Notes: a model not told the origin generated them from the letters alone. A DNA stretch of 64,000 nucleotides from Rhodospirillaceae bacterium (GCA_002721365.1 PBKC01000072.1:1-64000); one strand, 5' to 3'; shown: positions 8,133 to 17,654, counted from the stretch's first letter. Numbers and translations: made by a program.

Positions 8133-9688
8133 GTGCGATCACCGTCTACGTTCCCGGCGACGCCGCCGCCCTCTCGGTCGGCGCGGACGAGGTGGCCGAC
8201 GCCATCATCGCCGAGGCGAAGCGGCGCGGCGACGAAGTGCGCATCGTCCGTAACGGGACGCGCGGGATGCTGTGGCTGGAGCCGCTGGTCGAGGTCGCGA
8301 CGGAGAAGGGCCGGCTGGGCTATGGCGCCGTGGCGCCGGAGGACGTCCCGGCCCTGTTCGAGGCCGGGTTCCTCGCGGGCGGCGACCATCCGTCTGCGCT
8401 CGGTCCGGTCGATGCGATCCCCTATCTCGCGCGGCAGACGCGCCTCACCTTCGGGCGCTGCGGCGTCATCGACCCCTTCGACCTCGACGATTACGCGGCC
8501 CATGGCGGTCTCGCCGGTCTCGACAAGGCGCTGGCGATGGAGCCGCGCGCCATCGTCGACGAGGTCGCCGAGTCGGGCCTGCGTGGGCGCGGCGGAGCGG
8601 GCTTCCCCACCGGGCGCAAGTGGCTGACGGTGCTGGAGGCCGAGGCCGACGAGAAGTTCATCTGCTGCAATGCCGACGAGGGCGACAGCGGCACCTTCGC
8701 CGACCGCATTCTGATGGAAGGCGACCCCTTCGTCCTGATCGAAGGGATGATCATCGCCGGGCTGGCGGTCGGCGCCGAGCACGGGCTGATCTACATTCGC
8801 TCGGAATACCCGCATGCGGTGCGGGCGATGCAGCGGGCGATCCGCGTCGGCTACGAACGCAGCCTGCTCGGCACCAGCGTCCGGGGCAGCGACAAGCGCT
8901 TCGACCTCGCGGTCCGGGTCGGCGGCGGCGCCTATATCTGCGGCGAAGAGACCTCGATGCTGGAAAGCCTGGAGGGCAAGCGCGGCGTGATCCGCGCCAA
9001 GCCGCCGCTGCCGGCGCTCAAAGGCCTGTTCGGCAAGCCTACCGTCGTGAACAACCTGCTCTCGTTCGCCAGCGTGCCGGTGATCCTGGCCGAGGGCGGC
9101 GATTTCTACCGCGATTTCGGCCTCGGTCGGTCGCGGGGCACCCAGGCGTTCCAACTTGCTGGCAACATCGCCCGCGGCGGCCTGGTCGAGATGGCCTTCG
9201 GCGTCACCCTCCGCGAGCTGATCGAGGATTTTGGCGGCGGCACGCGGAGCGGCCGTCCGGTCCGCGCGGTGCAGGCGGGCGGACCGCTCGGCGCCTATTT
9301 GCCTGAATCCCAGTTCGACCTGCCCATGGATTACGAAGCCTTCGCCGCCGCCGGCGCGATGGTGGGCCATGGCGGCATCGTGGTGTTCGACGACAGCGTC
9401 GACATGGCGAAGCAGGCGCGGTTCGCGATGGAATTCTGCGCCGAGGAGTCCTGCGGCAAGTGCACGCCCTGCCGCATTGGCGCGGTGCGCGGGGTCGAGG
9501 TCATCGACCGCATCATCGCCGGCGAGGAGCGGGCGAAGAACCTCGTCGTGCTGGACGACCTCTGCGAGCTGATGATCGACGGGTCGCTCTGCGCGATGGG
9601 CGGGTTGACGCCCATGCCGGTCAGGAGCGCCGTCCGCCATTTCCCCGAAGATTTCGACCGCCCCGCCGCGGCGCAAGCGGCGGAGTGA
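8129..9688 (+). CDS. fdsB: NAD-dependent formate dehydrogenase beta subunit
   Basis: A 519-residue NuoF-like diaphorase subunit that binds FMN and NAD and reduces NAD+. An N-terminal ferredoxin-like domain (about 1-100) precedes the FMN/NAD domain with GRGGAGFPTGRKW (153-165), the NADEGDSGTF block, and the [4Fe-4S] site ESCGKCTPC (Cys442, Cys445, Cys448, plus a cysteine in SLCAMGG). This is the domain order of FdsB. It starts at a GTG overlapping the fdsG stop. A 260-base spacer with repeats separates it from fdsA. Confidence 0.95.
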   Translation: MSAITVYVPGDAAALSVGADEVADAIIAEAKRRGDEVRIVRNGTRGMLWLEPLVEVATEKGRLGYGAVAPEDVPALFEAGFLAGGDHPSALGPVDAIPYLARQTRLTFGRCGVIDPFDLDDYAAHGGLAGLDKALAMEPRAIVDEVAESGLRGRGGAGFPTGRKWLTVLEAEADEKFICCNADEGDSGTFADRILMEGDPFVLIEGMIIAGLAVGAEHGLIYIRSEYPHAVRAMQRAIRVGYERSLLGTSVRGSDKRFDLAVRVGGGAYICGEETSMLESLEGKRGVIRAKPPLPALKGLFGKPTVVNNLLSFASVPVILAEGGDFYRDFGLGRSRGTQAFQLAGNIARGGLVEMAFGVTLRELIEDFGGGTRSGRPVRAVQAGGPLGAYLPESQFDLPMDYEAFAAAGAMVGHGGIVVFDDSVDMAKQARFAMEFCAEESCGKCTPCRIGAVRGVEVIDRIIAGEERAKNLVVLDDLCELMIDGSLCAMGGLTPMPVRSAVRHFPEDFDRPAAAQAAE

Positions 9689-9754
9689 CAGGTAGCAAGG
9701 ATAGTTGCAGGAGGGTGTAAGCGGATCTGAGATCGTCGTCGGGGACCACGCGGT

Positions 9755-9868
9755 CCCCACCTCACCCCGGCCCTCTCCTCCCCCAAGGGGTGGAGAGGGA
9801 GGAAGGGGGCCAGCACCTCTAACATTCCCCCTCCGCCCTTTGAGGGGGGAGGGGTTAGGGGAGGTGGG
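9755..9868. repeat. Intergenic inverted-repeat element inside the fds operon
   Basis: The outer arms CCCACCTC (9756-9763) and GAGGTGGG (9861-9868) are perfectly complementary and continue with imperfect C-rich/G-rich pairing. Inside, CCCTCTCC (9771-9778) pairs with GGAGAGGG (9792-9799). The sequence type (CTCACCCC-GGCCCTCTCC with CCCAAGGGG) is a common bacterial intergenic repeat. It occupies much of the 267-base gap between fdsB and fdsA. A shorter related palindrome, CTCACCC with GGGTGAG, lies near 24267-24290. Confidence 0.7.
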
Positions 9869-9955
9869 CAGCGCGACGGCATCGATGGCGGGCTCCGATC
9901 CCCTTCAAACCACCGCAAGACCTAGGCAGACGAATTTGCTGACGAGGACGTGGTC

Positions 9956-12796
9956 ATGACGCTGATCAAGGAAATCGACTACGGCACGCCCGCGCGGCAG
10001 TCGCCGCAGACGGTGACTCTGGAGATCGACGGCCAGCAGGTCGCGGTGCCGGCCGGGACCTCGGTGATGCGCGCGGCGATGGAGCTGGGGGTCAAGATTC
10101 CCAAGCTCTGCGCCACCGACAGCGTCGATGCCTTCGGCTCCTGCCGCCTCTGCCTCGTCGAGATCGAGGGCCGCAAGGGAACGCCGGCCTCCTGCACCAC
10201 GCCGGTCGAGGCCGGCATGAAGGTGCGGACCGCGACCTCGCGGCTGGAGAAGCTCCGCCGGGGTGTGATGGAACTCTATATCTCCGACCATCCGCTCGAC
10301 TGCCTGACCTGCGCCGCCAACGGCGACTGCGAACTGCAGGACATGGCGGGCGTCGTCGGCTTGCGCGAGGTCCGCTACGGCTATGCCGGCGAGAACCACC
10401 TCGACGCGGTGAAGGACGAGAGCAACCCCTACTTCACCTTCGATCCCTCGAAATGCATCGTCTGCTCGCGCTGCGTCCGCGCCTGCGAGGAGGTGCAGGG
10501 GACCTTCGCGCTGACGATCGAGGACCGCGGCTTCGGCTCCAAGGTCGCGGCGAGCGCCGACGACCCCTTCCTCGAATCCGAATGCGTCTCCTGCGGCGCC
10601 TGCGTCCAGGCCTGCCCGACCGCGACCCTGATGGAGAAGTCGGTCATCGAGCATGGGCAGGCCGAGCACAGCGTGCTCACCACCTGCGCCTATTGCGGCG
10701 TCGGCTGCTCGTTCAAGGCGGAGATGCAGGGCGACCGCGTGGTGCGGATGGTCCCCTACAAGGACGGCGGCGCCAATGAAGGCCATTCCTGTGTGAAGGG
10801 CCGCTTCGCCTGGGGCTATGCCACCCATGCCGACCGCGTCACCACGCCGATGGTGCGCGACAAGATCACCGACCCGTGGCGGGTCGTGAGCTGGGAGGAG
10901 GCGATCGGTTTCGCCGCCGACCGCTTCAAGGCGATCCAGGCGCGCTACGGCCAGGGGGCGATCGGCGGCATCTCCTCCTCGCGCTGCACCAACGAGGAAG
11001 TTTTCGTCGTCCAGAAGATGATCCGCGCCGCCTTCGGCAACAACAACGTCGATACCTGCGCGCGCGTCTGCCACTCTCCGACCGGCTACGGCCTCAAGCA
11101 GACCTTCGGCACCTCGGCCGGCACCCAGACCTTCGAGAGCGTCGAATCGGCCGACGTCATCGTCGTCATCGGCGCCAACCCGACCGACGGCCACCCGGTG
11201 TTCGCCTCGCGGATGAAGAAGCGGCTGCGCGAGGGCGCCAAGCTGATCGTCGTCGACCCGCGGCGCATCGATCTGGTGAAGACGCCGCATGTCGAGGCCA
11301 GCTACCACCTCCCCTTGCGGCCCGGCACCAACGTCGCGGTCATCAACGCCATGGCCCATGTCATCGTGACCGAGGGCCTCGTCGACCGCGCCTTCGTCGC
11401 CGAGCGCTGCGAGCCGCACGATTTCGCGCTGTGGGAGAAGTTCATCGCCGAGCCGCGGAACGCGCCTGAGGCTCTGGAAGATGTGACGGGCGTTCCCGCC
11501 GCCGATCTGCGCGCCGCCGCGCGCCTTTACGCGACCGGCGGCAACGCGGCGATCTATTACGGCCTCGGCGTCACCGAGCACTCGCAGGGCTCGACGATGG
11601 TGATGGGCCTCGCCAATCTGGCGATGGCGACCGGCAATATCGGCCGCGCCGGCGTCGGCGTGAACCCGCTCCGCGGCCAGAACAACGTCCAGGGCTCGTG
11701 CGACATGGGCTCGTTCCCGCACGAGCTTCCGGGCTACCGCCACGTTTCGGACGACGGCGTCAGGGCGACCTTCGAAGCCGCCTGGGGCCGGCCGGTGTTG
11801 AGCGAGCCGGGTCTCCGCATTCCCAACATGTTCGACGCGGCGATCGACGGCAGCTTCAAGGGGCTGTTCGTCCAGGGCGAAGACATCGCCCAGTCGGACC
11901 CCAACACCCACCACGTCTCGGCGGCGTTGGAGGCGATGGACTGCATCGTCGTCCAGGACCTGTTCCTGAACGAGACTGCGGCCTTCGCCCATGTCTTCCT
12001 GCCGGGTACGTCCTTCCTGGAGAAGGATGGCACCTTCACCAATGCCGAGCGCCGCATCAACCGGGTGCGGCCGGTGATGGCGTCGAAGACCGGGCTGGCC
12101 GAGTGGGAAGTCGTCTGCCGCCTCGCGACCGCCATGGGCTATCCCATGCATTACGACGATGCGGCCGAGATCATGGACGAGATCGCCGCGCTGACCCCGA
12201 CTTTCCAGGGCGTGAGCTTCGAGAAGCTGGACGCGGTCGGCAGCCTTCAGTGGCCGTGCAACGAGACCGCGCCTGAGGGGACGCCGATCATGCATGTCGA
12301 CGGCTTCGTCCGCGGCAAGGGCCGCTTCATGATCACCGAGTTCGTGGCGACCGAGGAGCGCGCCTCGCGCTACTACCCGCTGATCCTCACCACCGGCCGG
12401 ATCCTGAGCCAGTACAACGTTGGGGCTCAGACGCGCCGGACGGCGAACGTCGCCTGGCACAAGGAGGACGTGCTGGAGATCCACCCCCACGACGCCGAGG
12501 AACGCGGGGTGAGGGACGGCGATCTGGTCATGATCGCCAGCCGCAAGGGCGCGACGACGCTGAAGGCGAAGATCTCCGAACGCATGCCCCAGGGGGTCGT
12601 CTACACGACCTTCCACCACCCGGCGAGCGGCGCGAACGTGGTGACGACCGAGTTCTCGGACTGGGCGACGAGCTGTCCCGAGTACAAGGTGACTGCGGTC
12701 CAGGTGTCGCGGAGCAACCAGCCTTCGGACTGGCAGGTGGAGTTCCGGCAGCACGATGCGGAGCGGAAGCGCATCGCCACGGTCGCTGCCGAGTAG
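9956..12796 (+). CDS. fdsA: NAD-dependent formate dehydrogenase alpha (catalytic) subunit
   Basis: The 946-residue molybdenum subunit that oxidises formate to CO2. In order it has a [2Fe-2S] ferredoxin domain (Cys52, Cys63, Cys66, Cys80), the HPLDCLTCAANGDCELQ His/Cys cluster, two [4Fe-4S] sites (CIVCSRCVRAC and CVSCGACVQAC), then the bis-MGD domain with its own cluster CAYCGVGC, and the active-site CARVCHSPTG in which Cys372 ligates Mo and His373 is the catalytic histidine. Cysteine, not selenocysteine, is used. I prefer ATG 9956 over GTG 9950 because GAGG at 9944-9947 is then 8 bases upstream. It follows fdsB after a repeat-containing spacer. Confidence 0.96.
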   Translation: MTLIKEIDYGTPARQSPQTVTLEIDGQQVAVPAGTSVMRAAMELGVKIPKLCATDSVDAFGSCRLCLVEIEGRKGTPASCTTPVEAGMKVRTATSRLEKLRRGVMELYISDHPLDCLTCAANGDCELQDMAGVVGLREVRYGYAGENHLDAVKDESNPYFTFDPSKCIVCSRCVRACEEVQGTFALTIEDRGFGSKVAASADDPFLESECVSCGACVQACPTATLMEKSVIEHGQAEHSVLTTCAYCGVGCSFKAEMQGDRVVRMVPYKDGGANEGHSCVKGRFAWGYATHADRVTTPMVRDKITDPWRVVSWEEAIGFAADRFKAIQARYGQGAIGGISSSRCTNEEVFVVQKMIRAAFGNNNVDTCARVCHSPTGYGLKQTFGTSAGTQTFESVESADVIVVIGANPTDGHPVFASRMKKRLREGAKLIVVDPRRIDLVKTPHVEASYHLPLRPGTNVAVINAMAHVIVTEGLVDRAFVAERCEPHDFALWEKFIAEPRNAPEALEDVTGVPAADLRAAARLYATGGNAAIYYGLGVTEHSQGSTMVMGLANLAMATGNIGRAGVGVNPLRGQNNVQGSCDMGSFPHELPGYRHVSDDGVRATFEAAWGRPVLSEPGLRIPNMFDAAIDGSFKGLFVQGEDIAQSDPNTHHVSAALEAMDCIVVQDLFLNETAAFAHVFLPGTSFLEKDGTFTNAERRINRVRPVMASKTGLAEWEVVCRLATAMGYPMHYDDAAEIMDEIAALTPTFQGVSFEKLDAVGSLQWPCNETAPEGTPIMHVDGFVRGKGRFMITEFVATEERASRYYPLILTTGRILSQYNVGAQTRRTANVAWHKEDVLEIHPHDAEERGVRDGDLVMIASRKGATTLKAKISERMPQGVVYTTFHHPASGANVVTTEFSDWATSCPEYKVTAVQVSRSNQPSDWQVEFRQHDAERKRIATVAAE

Positions 12797-12830
12797 GTCC
12801 TAAAGGCGGCGCGGGTCGGAGAGCATGAGC

Positions 12831-13712
12831 ATGGCCTCGGATCGTGCCGCAGCCTTCGACGGCCCGGCCGGCAGTGATTCCCTCTCGATGGGGCAGTCGG
12901 CCGACTGCTCGGTCCGTGCCGAGGGCGAATTTCGCAGCGTCGACGGCCACCATACGCCCGCCATCTGGTCGCTGGCCGAGGAGGTGGCGATCGGCTTCTC
13001 CTATAACGGCGTCACCCAGGCGGTGATGATGGCGACCCCCGCCGACCTCAAGGATTTCGCGGTCGGGTTCAGCCTCGCGGAGGAACTGGTGGCGTCGGCC
13101 GCGGCGATCCGCGCGATCCTGGTCGAGCCGGTGACCGGTGGCATCCGACTGGAAATGACGGTGCCCGAAGCGGATTTCGCCGGCGACCACCTGCGTGAGC
13201 GGAGCGTCGCAGGCCGCTCGGGCTGTGGCCTGTGCGGCGTCGAGAAGATCGAGAACGCGGTCCGGGAGTCGCGCCGGGTCGCACGCGGATTCACCCTCGA
13301 AATGGCGGCCGTCGGCCGTGCGCTCGAAGCGCTGCCGGGGCTTCAGGTGATGAACCGGGTCAACCACTCGGTCCACGCGGCGGCGGCCTGCGATCCGGCG
13401 GGAAACATCCTGCTGGTAAGGGAGGACGTCGGCCGCCACAACGCCCTCGACAAATTGATCGGCGCCATGGCGCAGGCTGGGGTTCCGGCGGCGGAGACCT
13501 TCGTCGTGCTGACCAGCCGCTGCTCGTTCGAGATGGTGCAGAAGGCGGCTGCCGCCGGCGTGCCGCATCTGGTGTCGATGTCGGCCCCGACCAGCCTGGC
13601 GCGGGATTTGGCGGCGCGGGCCGGGATCAGCCTGACGGCGCTTCGCGGCGCCGACGGCTTCATGGTTTTCGATGCGGCGCACGAACGGAAAGGGACGGAT
13701 GGAAACCCATGA
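12831..13712 (+). CDS. fdhD: Formate dehydrogenase sulfurtransferase FdhD
   Basis: FdhD (also called FdsC in this cluster) carries sulfur from a cysteine desulfurase to the molybdenum cofactor of formate dehydrogenase and is needed for FdsA activity. The CxxC motif lies in RSGCGLCGVEKIEN (Cys132, Cys135), and the conserved EDVGRHNALDKLIG and TSRCSFEMV blocks are present. The ATG at 12831 gives a 9-base spacing to GGAG (12818-12821), better than the ATG at 12825. It overlaps the fdsD start by 14 bases. Confidence 0.95.
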   Translation: MASDRAAAFDGPAGSDSLSMGQSADCSVRAEGEFRSVDGHHTPAIWSLAEEVAIGFSYNGVTQAVMMATPADLKDFAVGFSLAEELVASAAAIRAILVEPVTGGIRLEMTVPEADFAGDHLRERSVAGRSGCGLCGVEKIENAVRESRRVARGFTLEMAAVGRALEALPGLQVMNRVNHSVHAAAACDPAGNILLVREDVGRHNALDKLIGAMAQAGVPAAETFVVLTSRCSFEMVQKAAAAGVPHLVSMSAPTSLARDLAARAGISLTALRGADGFMVFDAAHERKGTDGNP

Positions 13713-13926
13713 CATGGTTCGCATGGCGAACCAGATCGCTGCGTTCTTTCGGGCCTATCCGGAGGACGAGGCGGTGACCGAAGTGGCGAATCATATCGCG
13801 AGCTTCTGGGACCCGCGGATGCGCCGGCAGCTCCGCGATTACGCCGCGGCGGGCGGGGACGGACTCGATCCGATGGTCATGGCTGCGGTCCCTCGCATAA
13901 GGATTCCCGCCGACGAGGCGGCGTGA
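13699..13926 (+). CDS. fdsD: Formate dehydrogenase delta subunit
   Basis: A 75-residue protein matching the small FdsD subunit: METHDMVRMANQIAAFFRAY at the N-terminus, then EVANHIASFWDPRMRRQL, which is diagnostic of the family. FdsD is needed for assembly or stability of the soluble formate dehydrogenase. The start at 13699 is chosen because the upstream in-frame extension is coding sequence of fdhD in another frame, and GGGA precedes it at a suitable distance. It is the last enzyme gene of the canonical G-B-A-C-D order. Confidence 0.92.
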   Translation: METHDMVRMANQIAAFFRAYPEDEAVTEVANHIASFWDPRMRRQLRDYAAAGGDGLDPMVMAAVPRIRIPADEAA

Positions 13927-13990
13927 CGCAGGACGCCGTGATCGTGTACAACGTGGTTCAAATAATAACCGCGGGGAGGGGGTACCGATC

Positions 13991-15712
13991 ATGGCTTTCT
14001 GGGATCGGCTACGAAAGGAACACATTGTCGCCGGCGAAGACTTCAACCGACTGAAGGTTCCGCCGGCCTCGATCGCCATTCATCTCTGTATCGGCTCCGT
14101 CTATGCATGGAGCATCTTCAATCCCGCCCTGATCAAGGAAATCGGCGTCGTCACCAGTGCCTCCGAGGACTGGTCGCTGAGTTCCGTGGTCTGGGTGTTC
14201 TCGACGGCGATCGTGTTCCTGGGCCTCGCTGCGGCCTTCGCGGGCAAGTGGCTCGAGGACGTGGGGCCCCGCATGGTTGGCTTCGTCGCCGCCTGCTGCT
14301 GGGGCGGCGGCTTCATCATCGGCAGCATCGGCATCGTCACCCATCAGCTCTGGCTGATCTATCTGGGCTACGGCGTGATCGGCGGCTGCGGGCTCGGCCT
14401 CGGCTACGTGTCGCCGGTGAGCACCTTGATCCGCTGGTTCCCCGACCGGCGCGGCATGGCGACCGGCATGGCGATCATGGGCTTCGGCGGCGGCGCGATG
14501 ATCGGTGCGCCGCTGAAGGAATGGCTGCTCCAGCTTTACTATCAGGCCCCGCAATACCTGGGCGCGCTGGGCGAGGTCGACCTCGTCACCGAAGGCGGCG
14601 TCCGCTTCGCGCAGATCGACGGTGCTTTGCGGGAGGTCGTCGTGGTTTCGGCCGGCGACATCCCACGGATGATCGTGCCGGGACCGGAGGGGGTCTATCT
14701 GGCCGGGACCGGTTCGACCGGCGCAGCGGCGACCTTCCTCACCCTCGGCATCGTCTACTTCATCGTCATGACGATCGCCGCCTTCTCCTACCGGGTGCCG
14801 GCCGAAGGCTGGAAGCCCAAGGGCTGGACGCCGCCGACCGAGGCCGAGGCGAGCCGGCGGATGATGACCCACCGCCACGTTCATATCGATCAGGCGCTGA
14901 AGACGCCGCAGTTCTACCTGCTGTGGATCGTCCTCTGCGCGAACGTGACCGCCGGCATCGGCGTGCTGGGCGTCGCCAAGACGATGATGTCGGAGATCTT
15001 CGGCACCACGCTTCCGACCATCGTCGATGGCGCGTTCGCTGCGACCTACGTGCTGATGATCAGCGTCTTCAACATGGTCGGCCGCTTCTTCTGGGCCAGC
15101 ACGTCCGACTATATCGGTCGCAAGACGACCTACTACGTCTTCTTCCTGCTCGGCATCGTCCTCTACATGTCGGTGCCCTATTCGGCGCAGCAGGTGAGCG
15201 CTGATCCGACGGTGACGTGGCTGGTGATGTTCTACGCGGCAACGATGATTATCTTCACCATGTACGGCGGCGGCTTCGCCACCATACCGGCCTATCTCGC
15301 GGACATCTTCGGAACCAAGTATGTCGGCGGCATCCACGGTAGGCTGCTGACCGCGTGGTCGACCGCAGGCGTGCTCGGACCGCTGGCCATCACCCATCTG
15401 CGGCAGATGTCGGTGAACTCGGCGATTGCCGATCTCGCAGCCAAGGTCGATCCGGCCGCCTTCCAGGCCAAGTTCGGAGCGGGGATCGAACAGCTCGATG
15501 CCCTCGTCGCCGCCAACACGGTGACGCTCTCGAAGCTTATGGAGATCGCGCCGGAAGGGACCGTCGACCCGACACCCAGCGTCTACAACACGACGATGTA
15601 TGCGATGGCGGGTGCCCTGGTGGTCGGTCTGATCGCCAACTTCCTGGTGCGGCCGGTCCATGCCCGCCACCACCTCCCTGAGGAAGGGCTCAAGAAAGCG
15701 GCAGCGGAATAA
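13991..15712 (+). CDS. OFA-family MFS transporter, probable formate/oxalate exchanger
   Basis: A 573-residue inner-membrane protein with about 12 membrane segments and the OFA (oxalate/formate antiporter) signatures: GSVYAWSIFNPAL in helix 1, GYGVIGGCGLGLGYVSPV in helix 4 and WFPDRRGMATGMAIMGFGGG after it. It also has a loop of about 90 residues near 190-260 and a hydrophilic insertion near the end (about 480-535). It lies 64 bases after fdsD on the same strand, so import of formate, or of oxalate in exchange for formate, is a reasonable inference. The exact substrate is not determined. Confidence 0.9.
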   Translation: MAFWDRLRKEHIVAGEDFNRLKVPPASIAIHLCIGSVYAWSIFNPALIKEIGVVTSASEDWSLSSVVWVFSTAIVFLGLAAAFAGKWLEDVGPRMVGFVAACCWGGGFIIGSIGIVTHQLWLIYLGYGVIGGCGLGLGYVSPVSTLIRWFPDRRGMATGMAIMGFGGGAMIGAPLKEWLLQLYYQAPQYLGALGEVDLVTEGGVRFAQIDGALREVVVVSAGDIPRMIVPGPEGVYLAGTGSTGAAATFLTLGIVYFIVMTIAAFSYRVPAEGWKPKGWTPPTEAEASRRMMTHRHVHIDQALKTPQFYLLWIVLCANVTAGIGVLGVAKTMMSEIFGTTLPTIVDGAFAATYVLMISVFNMVGRFFWASTSDYIGRKTTYYVFFLLGIVLYMSVPYSAQQVSADPTVTWLVMFYAATMIIFTMYGGGFATIPAYLADIFGTKYVGGIHGRLLTAWSTAGVLGPLAITHLRQMSVNSAIADLAAKVDPAAFQAKFGAGIEQLDALVAANTVTLSKLMEIAPEGTVDPTPSVYNTTMYAMAGALVVGLIANFLVRPVHARHHLPEEGLKKAAAE

Positions 15713-15733
15713 GGCGCTGCCGGCAAGTCGCTT

Positions 15734-15765
15734 CGCCCCGGTCTCCCGGCGTGGAGGCCGGGGCG
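15734..15765. terminator. Hairpin between convergent transporter and cupredoxin genes
   Basis: CGCCCCGGTCTCC (15734-15746) pairs with GGAGGCCGGGGCG (15753-15765) over 13 pairs with one T-G wobble and a 6-base loop. It lies between two converging genes. There is no T tract, so it may act as a bidirectional stabiliser rather than a strict intrinsic terminator. Confidence 0.6.
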
Positions 15766-15784
15766 CTAGCGATCTCGATCCCGG

Positions 15785-16258
15785 TCAGCCCTGGACCTTG
15801 ACGTGGTACTCCGGCGTCGGGTTCAGCGGGCAGGAATAGATGTAGTCGCCTTCCTCGAGGTCGATCTCGTAATCCTTGGTGACGCCCGCGGTCAGCCCGC
15901 CGCCCCGGGCCTTGGGCTTGAAGGGGATCGACAGGGTGTCGGCGGCCCGGAGATAGAAGCCGAGCTCGTAGGGGACGTCCTTGTTCGTCACCCGGAAGAT
16001 GTACTTGCCGGGCTTCAGCATCAGGGTCTCGGCTGCCGCGAGGCGCTCCTCGCCGGTCTTCTCGTTCACAGCCTCGCAGTCGGCCTTGGTGGAGGGTGAG
16101 TAGCCCTGGTCCGTGTGCTCCGGCTCCAGGAACTGGCAGCCGGTCTGGGTCAGCTCGATCACCGTGACGTCGTCGTCGGCAAGGGCCGGCCCGCCGAAAC
16201 CGGCAGCCAGCGCCAGCGACGCGCCGAGCCCCATGGCGGTGGAAATCATCGGTCGCAT
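15785..16258 (-). CDS. Periplasmic cupredoxin-like protein
   Basis: A 157-residue exported protein. Residues 1-27 (MRPMISTAMG onward, ending GPALA-DDD) form a signal peptide. The rest is beta-rich with the cupredoxin-type end YIYSCPLNPTPEYHVKVQG, in which Cys143 and His152 could be copper ligands; the usual axial Met between them is absent. Two further cysteines (TGCQF, ADCEAV) could form a disulfide. GGGAGG lies at the right distance before the ATG at 16258; the longer frame to 16294 is not needed. It may act as an electron carrier or metal-binding protein, but partner and role are unknown. Confidence 0.8.
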   Translation of the reverse strand: MRPMISTAMGLGASLALAAGFGGPALADDDVTVIELTQTGCQFLEPEHTDQGYSPSTKADCEAVNEKTGEERLAAAETLMLKPGKYIFRVTNKDVPYELGFYLRAADTLSIPFKPKARGGGLTAGVTKDYEIDLEEGDYIYSCPLNPTPEYHVKVQG

Positions 16259-16517
16259 CTGTAGTCCTCCCGTTTGGCCGTCGAAAGACAGCATCGGAGC
16301 TTCGAAGACATCGCCGGAAAAGAAATGTCTCTCGTCGAATATTCGTACGGAGCACGGCTATCCAGTCGATGTGGCTGAAAGTATTCTCCCCGCGGTGGGG
16401 GCATCGCAATAGGCGCTCGTGCGCCATGACGGGATTGTGAAGCCAGTTGACCTGCGCCTCCGCGCCCCTAACTCCGTTTCAGACGATGTGGATGCGGGGA
16501 TAGATGCAGGAGAATTC

Positions 16518-17642
16518 ATGCGTGCGTTCGTGAAGTATGTTGGTCTTCCGGCGGTCCTCGGGACCGTTCTGACCAGTGGGGCCGGCGCCCAGTCGGTTGC
16601 CGATCGCCTCGATCAGCTAACGTTGCCCGAAGGGTTCGAAATTTCGATCTACGCCGAAGTTCCGGGCGCGCGGGAGATGGCGATCGCCGGGGAAATGGGT
16701 GTGGTCTTCGTCGGTACGCGATCGAGCGAGCTGTACGCGGTGATCGACGACGACCGTGACGGCACCGTCGATCGTGTGCTGACCATGCGCGACGACCTCA
16801 ATGCACCCACCGGACTCGCCTATGACGACGGAACGCTCTACGTCAGCGAGCAGCATCGCCTGACGCGTTACGACGTCAGCCAAGTCGGGGCTGACGGCGC
16901 CGTCTACGAACCCGAGGTGCTCTACGACAAGCTGCCCGACCGCAGCCACCATGGTACCCGGGCCACCGAGCTCGGACCGGACGGCAAGATCTACATCGCC
17001 ATTGGCGTACCCTGTAACATCTGCATGCCGGACGGGATCGAAGACGCGATCATCCGCCTCGACCGTGACGGCAGCAACGCGAAGATCTTCGCTTCCGGCA
17101 TCCGTAACTCGGTCGGGATGGCGTTCCATCCGAAGACCGGCGAGCTCTATTTCAATGACAACGGCGTCGACAACATGGGGGATGACAGCCCTCCAGGCGA
17201 GTTCAACCACGCACCGACCGCGGGTCTGTTCTTCGGCTTTCCCTATTACGGCGGTGGGCATGACCGGCATCGGGAGTGGGCCGACCGCGAGCCGCCGATG
17301 CCCGTGACCTTCCCGGCCGTCGAGTATCAGGCGCATGTCGCGGCCCTGGGCCTGGCATTCGTCGGCGGCGATCAGTTCCCGGACGACTACATCAACGATG
17401 CCATCGTCGCACAGCATGGTTCGTGGAACCGGTCCACGCCCATCGGATACCGCTTGGTGCGGGTCCGCTTCGACGACCAGGGCCGTGCCCTCGACCGAGT
17501 GATGTTCGCCGAGGGTTGGCTGCGCGAGGACGGCGAGGTCTGGGGCCGTCCCACGGATGTGGAGCAGCTTCCCGACGGGTCGCTGGTGGTCGCCGACGAC
17601 TATGCCGGAGTCCTTTACAGGATTACCTATACCGGCAACTGA
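16518..17642 (+). CDS. PQQ-type soluble aldose/sorbosone dehydrogenase family protein
   Basis: A 374-residue exported six-bladed beta-propeller of the soluble glucose/sorbosone dehydrogenase family. A signal peptide covers MRAFVKYVGLPAVLGTVLTS to GAGAQS. Family features include DRSHHGTRATELGPDGKIYI with the catalytic-type histidine, FASGIRNSVGMAFHP and the FPYYGGGHDRH segment. It would oxidise an aldose or aldehyde in the periplasm with PQQ, if the cofactor is bound. AGGAG at 16507-16511 precedes the ATG at 16518. The divergent cupredoxin gene could encode an electron acceptor; this is a guess from position. Confidence 0.85.
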   Translation: MRAFVKYVGLPAVLGTVLTSGAGAQSVADRLDQLTLPEGFEISIYAEVPGAREMAIAGEMGVVFVGTRSSELYAVIDDDRDGTVDRVLTMRDDLNAPTGLAYDDGTLYVSEQHRLTRYDVSQVGADGAVYEPEVLYDKLPDRSHHGTRATELGPDGKIYIAIGVPCNICMPDGIEDAIIRLDRDGSNAKIFASGIRNSVGMAFHPKTGELYFNDNGVDNMGDDSPPGEFNHAPTAGLFFGFPYYGGGHDRHREWADREPPMPVTFPAVEYQAHVAALGLAFVGGDQFPDDYINDAIVAQHGSWNRSTPIGYRLVRVRFDDQGRALDRVMFAEGWLREDGEVWGRPTDVEQLPDGSLVVADDYAGVLYRITYTGN

Positions 17643-17654
17643 CCCACGCCTGAG

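Noticed and set aside
8063..9760. Open frame of 565 codons on the minus strand
   Set aside because: Antisense to fdsB; codon pattern and composition are those of a shadow frame.
9905..12754. Open frame of 949 codons on the minus strand
   Set aside because: It is the antisense shadow of fdsA in GC-rich DNA; its sequence is Arg/His/Asp-rich and low-complexity with no family resemblance.
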